The notes under the pieces: generated by a model
What the model was told of the DNA's origin: nothing
What the model saw: only the letters and a program-made list of their open reading frames with translations
Database searches by the model: none
Shown: piece after piece, positions 60,881 through 64,000 of the stretch
How the letters are laid out: the number at the start of each line of letters is the position of its first letter
How positions within the stretch are numbered: the stretch's first letter is position 1
Position numbers and translations under genes: made by a program
Assembly: GCA_942492445.1 (NCBI GenBank)
Contig: CALOEW010000003.1
Coordinates: 1-64,000, forward strand
Direction of reading: 5' to 3'
DNA: 64,000 nt
DNA from: NORP240 sp942492445
GTDB taxonomy: Bacteria > Pseudomonadota > Gammaproteobacteria > Pseudomonadales > Pseudohongiellaceae

Positions 60881-61240
60881 ATGCAGATGCAAATGATTGA
60901 TAGACGTCGCCACAAGCGTATACCGGTTCAATTCTGGGTAAGCCTGTCGCATCCTCTGCTTGGTATTGTCACCGGCCAGGTTCATGAAATGTCGCATGGT
61001 GGCTTATCCCTCTCACTGGATGAGGACGTATCGTTGTTCACCATGATGGAGATGGACGCGAGAATTCACGGTGAAGGCTGGGACGATTCAATGCCCGCTC
61101 TCCCAGTTCAGGTTGTCCGGGTACACAATCGGGACGTAGCCATGAAATTTCTCGACGTCGACGAGGAAAACTGGGAGATGTCCTACCTGGAAGATGAACT
61201 GGCCTTCGACTTTGATCCCATGTACCGTGAGATCGCCTGA
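60881..61240 (+). CDS. PilZ-domain protein
   Basis: 119 residues, a single PilZ domain. The c-di-GMP-binding motifs are present: RRRHKR (residues 8-13, the RxxxR arm) and EMSHGGLSLSL (the D/N-x-S-x-x-G strand, with E-M-S-H-G-G). The N-terminal start ATG is supported by the immediately following basic arm. It would bind cyclic di-GMP in the cytoplasm and act on a partner. No partner gene is adjacent; hairpin repeat D1 follows the stop by 11 bases. Confidence 0.85.
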   Translation: MQMQMIDRRRHKRIPVQFWVSLSHPLLGIVTGQVHEMSHGGLSLSLDEDVSLFTMMEMDARIHGEGWDDSMPALPVQVVRVHNRDVAMKFLDVDEENWEMSYLEDELAFDFDPMYREIA

Positions 61241-61251
61241 ACACCCCTATT

Positions 61252-61322
61252 CAGGCTGTTGAAAAACTATTGCGATTGACAGTGCTTCCCTGGCTGCGCC
61301 CATCACGATTTTCAACAGCCTG
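61252..61322. repeat. Hairpin repeat D1
   Basis: 71-base element with ends CAGGCTGTTGAAAAACTA and GATTTTCAACAGCCTG, which form a long stem. The inner part TGCGATTGACAGTGCTTCCC is shared with D2 and, reversed, with D3. Sits between PilZ and DUF6164 and could end transcription on both sides. Confidence 0.75.
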
Positions 61323-61388
61323 TTTAACCCGGGTTTCAATGGCAAGCACTGATTTCTCCCCCGGATGCCGTTTTCAGGTGTGACCTAT

Positions 61389-61751
61389 TCACCCCAAAGT
61401 CAAATACGCCTGTAACGATAGGTATAAAACCAGCAGTGCAGCCCCCAGGGAGAATAAAACTTTCACCGGATTATGGACAAAGTTTTTCCACAGGGTCTGT
61501 TGTTCGCCGGCCAGTTTCCGCTCTTCGTACTCCCGCCTGATACGATCTCGTCGTTCCCGCTGATATCTGTCCAGTAATTCCCTGGCTTCAGGCAGTTGTG
61601 AATCGTCCTTCAGCCAGAGGGCAGGCATTGAGATGCGCCAGTTTCCTGCTGAAGTCTCGTAATACGCAATTCCGTTTTCAAGCAGTAATTCCCTGACTTC
61701 CCCGGCTTCATCGGCGGGTACGTTTCGGAGTCTGAAAAGCAGGATGGCCAT
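61389..61751 (-). CDS. DUF6164-family small membrane protein
   Basis: 120 residues. N-terminal domain AILLFRLRNVPADEAGEVRE, then ENGIAYYETSAGNWRISMPA, resembles a short ferredoxin-like fold that includes LWLKDDSQLPEARELLDRYQ. A basic helix (RERRDRIRREYEERK) leads to one C-terminal TM segment (VLFSLGAALLVLYLSLQAYL). The combination matches DUF6164 as I know it from Pseudomonas relatives; no function is established. Hairpin repeats flank it on both sides. Confidence 0.7.
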   Translation of the reverse strand: MAILLFRLRNVPADEAGEVRELLLENGIAYYETSAGNWRISMPALWLKDDSQLPEARELLDRYQRERRDRIRREYEERKLAGEQQTLWKNFVHNPVKVLFSLGAALLVLYLSLQAYLTLG

Positions 61752-61782
61752 CTATCACTCTCGTTGCGGGGATCTCTGACTA

Positions 61783-61924
61783 GCAGGCTGTTGAAAAACT
61801 ATCGCGCTTGCCAGTGCTTCGTTAAAAACTGGCTCAAAATGCTCATTTACACCCGGTACACTGCGCTTTTTCGCCAGTTTTTGCCTCGCCATGGCCGCGC
61901 TCATCACGTTTTTCAACAGCCTGC
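61783..61924. repeat. Hairpin repeat D2
   Basis: 142-base element with 17-base perfect ends GCAGGCTGTTGAAAAAC and GTTTTTCAACAGCCTGC. The inside carries the D1-type sequence plus an extra ~70 bases with a second palindrome (AAAAACTGGC ... GCCAGTTTTT). Confidence 0.75.
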
Positions 61925-62018
61925 CAGCCTGCCAAGGTGTGAAATAGGCACCGCTCCCCAAATCGGCATCAATGGTTCCATAAACGTTACCCTTCAACCG
62001 GCAGGGCGAAAGACCCCC

Positions 62019-62132
62019 ATGGATAAGGGTAGCGTGATTGGCCTGGATTTGGCAAAGAATGTGTTTCGCGTACAGGTGATTAATGACACGGGAAGGGTGT
62101 CGCTTTTCGAAGCAGGTCTAAAATTGAAGTGA
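62019..62132 (+). pseudogene. IS110-family transposase remnant (N-terminus only)
   Basis: 37 codons read GSVIGLDLAKNVFRVQVIN, the start of the DEDD/RuvC-like domain of IS110-type transposases (compare 'IGIDLAKNVFQVHG'), then a stop. Nothing of the remaining ~300 residues is found downstream. It lies between hairpin repeats D2 and D3; apart from these the 61752-62392 interval has no gene. Confidence 0.65.
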
Positions 62133-62211
62133 TTCGACTTTGTAACCAACGAGAGCCATGTTAAGTTAGGGCAACTCTGATTAATTATGGCCAGAGCATC
62201 GCGGTAATTAA

Positions 62212-62282
62212 CAGGCAGGTGAAAAACGCTATGAGCGCAGCCAAGGAAGCACTGGCAAGCGCAATAGATTTTCAACAGCCTG
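62212..62282. repeat. Hairpin repeat D3
   Basis: 71 bases, inverted relative to D1: CAGGCAGGTGAAAAACGCTA ... GCAATAGATTTTCAACAGCCTG. The inner GCGCAGCCAAGGAAGCACTG matches the D1 complement. It overlaps the open but improbable extension of the TraB gene. Confidence 0.75.
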
Positions 62283-62392
62283 TTAATCAGCGGTTCCCTG
62301 AAATTAAAGGGCAATTTGAAAGCCAATCAGGCACTTTTGGAACTACGGCAGAATACATCATGACTCATTCAGGGCGGGCTTCGATCAACAGT

Positions 62393-63259
62393 ATGGCCAG
62401 ATCTTTTCGTCTTACAGCCATGGCTTTTATTTTCCTCTTTAGTGCCGGAGTGTACGCCGAATCGTCAGTGTGGGTAGCCAGTTCCGGCGACAGCAAAGTC
62501 TACCTTGGCGGCACCGTACACCTGCTTCGTCCGAGTGATTACCCCCTGCCCGAGGAATTTGAACAGGCCTATGCAGACTCCGACCGGCTGTTTTTTGAAA
62601 CCGATGTTGCGGCAATGAGCGAAATAGCGGTACAGACACGCATGTTACAGCGCCTTACCTACAACGATGCACGCACATTGAAGACCGTGCTCAGCGATGA
62701 TGCCTACCGGGCCCTCAGCGATCACCTTATGAGTGCAGGCATGCCTGTTATGATGATGGAAAAATTCAAGCCCGGGCTTGTAATAAGCACGTTGCAACTG
62801 CTGGAATTCCAGAAAATGGGTTTCACACCACAGGGAGTGGACATGTATTTCAGCAATCGGGCCATGGGCGACGCCAAAGCTGTTGGTGAACTGGAATCGG
62901 TGGATGCACAGATCGATTACATCGCCGCCATGGGAGAGGGGAACGAGAGTGAATTCATACTACTCTCCCTGGATGACCTGGAGGAGATATCCACCAGCAT
63001 GGAAGATCTGGTCAGCGCCTGGCGTGAGGGTGACATGGAGGCTCTGGCCAGCCTCTTTGTCGATGATATGCGTGTCGAATCCGAAGAGCTTTACAATTCG
63101 TTGTTGATGGAAAGAAATCTCAACTGGCTCCCTGTTATAGAACAGATGTTCCGGGATGACGGAAATGAGTTCGTTCTGGTGGGGGCGGCGCATCTGGTAG
63201 GTGAAGATGGCCTGTTGAATCTCCTTGAAGATCAGGGGTACCAGGTCGAGAAGCTTTAG
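62393..63259 (+). CDS. TraB/GumN-family protein, exported
   Basis: 288 residues from ATG 62393, which gives the signal peptide MARSFRLTAMAFIFLFSAGV cut near YAES; ATG 62360 is an alternative, and the still longer frame runs into repeat D3. Family motifs: the first Gly-x-x-His, YLGGTVHLL, FFETDV, and the C-terminal FVLVGAAHLVGEDGLLNLL. TraB/GumN (Tiki-like) proteins are thought to be metal-dependent proteases with Glu/His residues in these motifs, but the bacterial role is unclear. Periplasmic location is expected. Confidence 0.82.
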   Translation: MARSFRLTAMAFIFLFSAGVYAESSVWVASSGDSKVYLGGTVHLLRPSDYPLPEEFEQAYADSDRLFFETDVAAMSEIAVQTRMLQRLTYNDARTLKTVLSDDAYRALSDHLMSAGMPVMMMEKFKPGLVISTLQLLEFQKMGFTPQGVDMYFSNRAMGDAKAVGELESVDAQIDYIAAMGEGNESEFILLSLDDLEEISTSMEDLVSAWREGDMEALASLFVDDMRVESEELYNSLLMERNLNWLPVIEQMFRDDGNEFVLVGAAHLVGEDGLLNLLEDQGYQVEKL

Positions 63260-63537
63260 ACCCGCGCAGAAAGGTTTAAAAAGCTGGTTCGACTTCCCTA
63301 TTTCTTTGAAAGCCGTTGATGGATGGTTTGATGGCTACAGTACCTGGTGTCAATAACAGGTTTGAAATCCAGGGTGTGCACTCTGACCACATCGATAGAA
63401 ACCCGGATAGTCAGACTCTTTCGGCCTGAACGGGAAGTGGCCAGGCTCCAGAAGCAGTACGGTGTCTCCGCAACCCTGGTGGGAAGATTTCGGGTAACTC
63501 TAGCCCCGGGCTGGAGCAGGTTGAAACGAAGGCTTGG

Positions 63538-63714
63538 TTATGAACTTGTTTTATGGCTCAGCACGATTTGCCGCGGGCCGCTCGTAGAAGTCTGGCCACT
63601 GACTCCGGAGGGAATTTTCTGCACCTTGCCGCCCGACTTCAGGAATTCGGCAACGTGTTGCTCGAGATCATTACGACTTGTTACCGGTGCTGCTTTTTTC
63701 GCTTTGTTCGCCAT
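63538..63714 (-). CDS. SutA-like small protein
   Basis: 58 residues from ATG 63714 (AGG 6 bases upstream); the frame is open to 63849 without support. Product: a basic, disordered N-terminus (MANKAKKAAPVTSR), a helix with LEQHVAEFLKSGGKVQKIPS and a loose tail. The F-L-x-x-G-G-K-V-Q block is characteristic of SutA, the small RNA-polymerase-binding regulator of slow-growing Pseudomonas. The acidic arm of SutA is missing, so this would be a minimal relative. Confidence 0.45.
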   Translation of the reverse strand: MANKAKKAAPVTSRNDLEQHVAEFLKSGGKVQKIPSGVSGQTSTSGPRQIVLSHKTSS

Positions 63715-63845
63715 AACTACCTGCATGTGAAACCTGAACGTGTCCCGGCAGTATACACGAAAATCGATCGGGCCGCGACGGTCGATGGCTCGCCCCGGCC
63801 ATTGTCCGCCCGGCCCAACCTGAATTGCCGATCTCCTCGCCTCCA

Positions 63846-64000
63846 TCACCCCTTGAGCTTTTTTCTGGGTCGGGTGTAGTAGTCGGAATAATAATCCTCT
63901 GGAAGCTCACCAAATATTTCATCCAGCGACACCCCATAAATTACCTTGATCTTGGCCAGCAGCTCCAGGTCGAGGTGACAGCCGTAGTTCCGGACAGTCT
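63846..64000 (-). CDS. XRE-family transcriptional regulator, C-terminal part
   Basis: The gene runs out of the window; 51 codons are visible, ending at TGA 63848-63846. They read TVRNYGCHLDLELLAKIKVI, then YGVSLDEIFGELPEDYYS and a basic end (RPRKKLKG). The pattern 'RNYG-x5-LxxLxxIxxxxxVSLDEIFG' is the second half of a Cro/C1-type helix-turn-helix. The recognition helix and the target are not in view. Confidence 0.6.
   Translation of the reverse strand, partial: TVRNYGCHLDLELLAKIKVIYGVSLDEIFGELPEDYYSDYYTRPRKKLKG

Noticed and set aside
61755..61997. 80-codon reverse-strand frame ahead of DUF6164
   Set aside because: It is a reading of hairpin repeat D2 and its flank.
1..64000. tRNA or rRNA genes
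   Set aside because: Scanning the intergenic gaps by eye showed no cloverleaf or rRNA-like stretch; a covariance search was not possible here.

Overview
The window is bacterial chromosome from a gammaproteobacterium, probably Pseudomonas-like or a marine relative. The evidence is an LPS inner-core block in the order waaF-waaC-waaG-waaP-tandem kinase-carbamoyltransferase (the layout known around PA5005-PA5012 of Pseudomonas aeruginosa), glnE just upstream, a gcvTHP operon, lhr, and coaD next to mutM. Genes are dense on both strands. I see no tRNA, rRNA, CRISPR array or prophage.

Layout. 0-5 kb: the end of rsmD, yheT, coaD, mutM (reverse) and a lone hydantoinase A-type gene. 5-20.9 kb: a long forward run of envelope genes: a TPR/TonB-C-like protein, five predicted lipoproteins (one an M48 protease), a TPR membrane protein, a PEGA/FGE-like protein, a small exported protein, an ExbB/TolQ-like channel, an actin/Hsp70-like protein and two membrane-anchored vWA proteins. 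21-25.8 kb: a GspE/PilB ATPase and glnE, both broken by apparent single-base frameshifts. 25.8-35.7 kb: the LPS core cluster, a membrane protein and lpxL. 35.9-42 kb: hldE, an aldo/keto reductase, an FAD oxidoreductase and waaA, bracketed by two inverted copies of a 530-570 bp repeat. 42-55.8 kb: pepQ, nhaA, DUF4180, ybjQ, a degenerate REP-type transposase, the glycine cleavage operon, a VOC protein, a DUF5916 outer-membrane protein, a probable selenoprotein and lepB. 55.9-64 kb: lhr, a candidate small RNA, PilZ, DUF6164, three hairpin repeats with an IS110 scrap, TraB/GumN, a SutA-like small protein and the end of an XRE regulator.

How the genes fit together. The tightly overlapping core at 13.3-17.6 kb looks like a proton-channel motor. 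One ExbB/TolQ homologue is followed by two proteins whose only membrane helix carries an ExbD/TolR/MotB-like Asp (AFLDVMSCGFGA in both) and whose exported part is a coiled coil plus a vWA domain with a MIDAS metal site. I know of no described system that joins an ExbB-type channel to vWA 'D-subunits', and this is my main candidate for an undescribed system. Second is a redoxin whose UxxC motif is encoded with an in-frame TGA, followed by a hairpin that fits the bacterial SECIS rules.

Caution. Five conserved reading frames (PEGA/FGE gene, gspE, glnE twice, tandem kinase) need a single-base correction to be intact. This suggests indel errors in the assembly as much as real decay.
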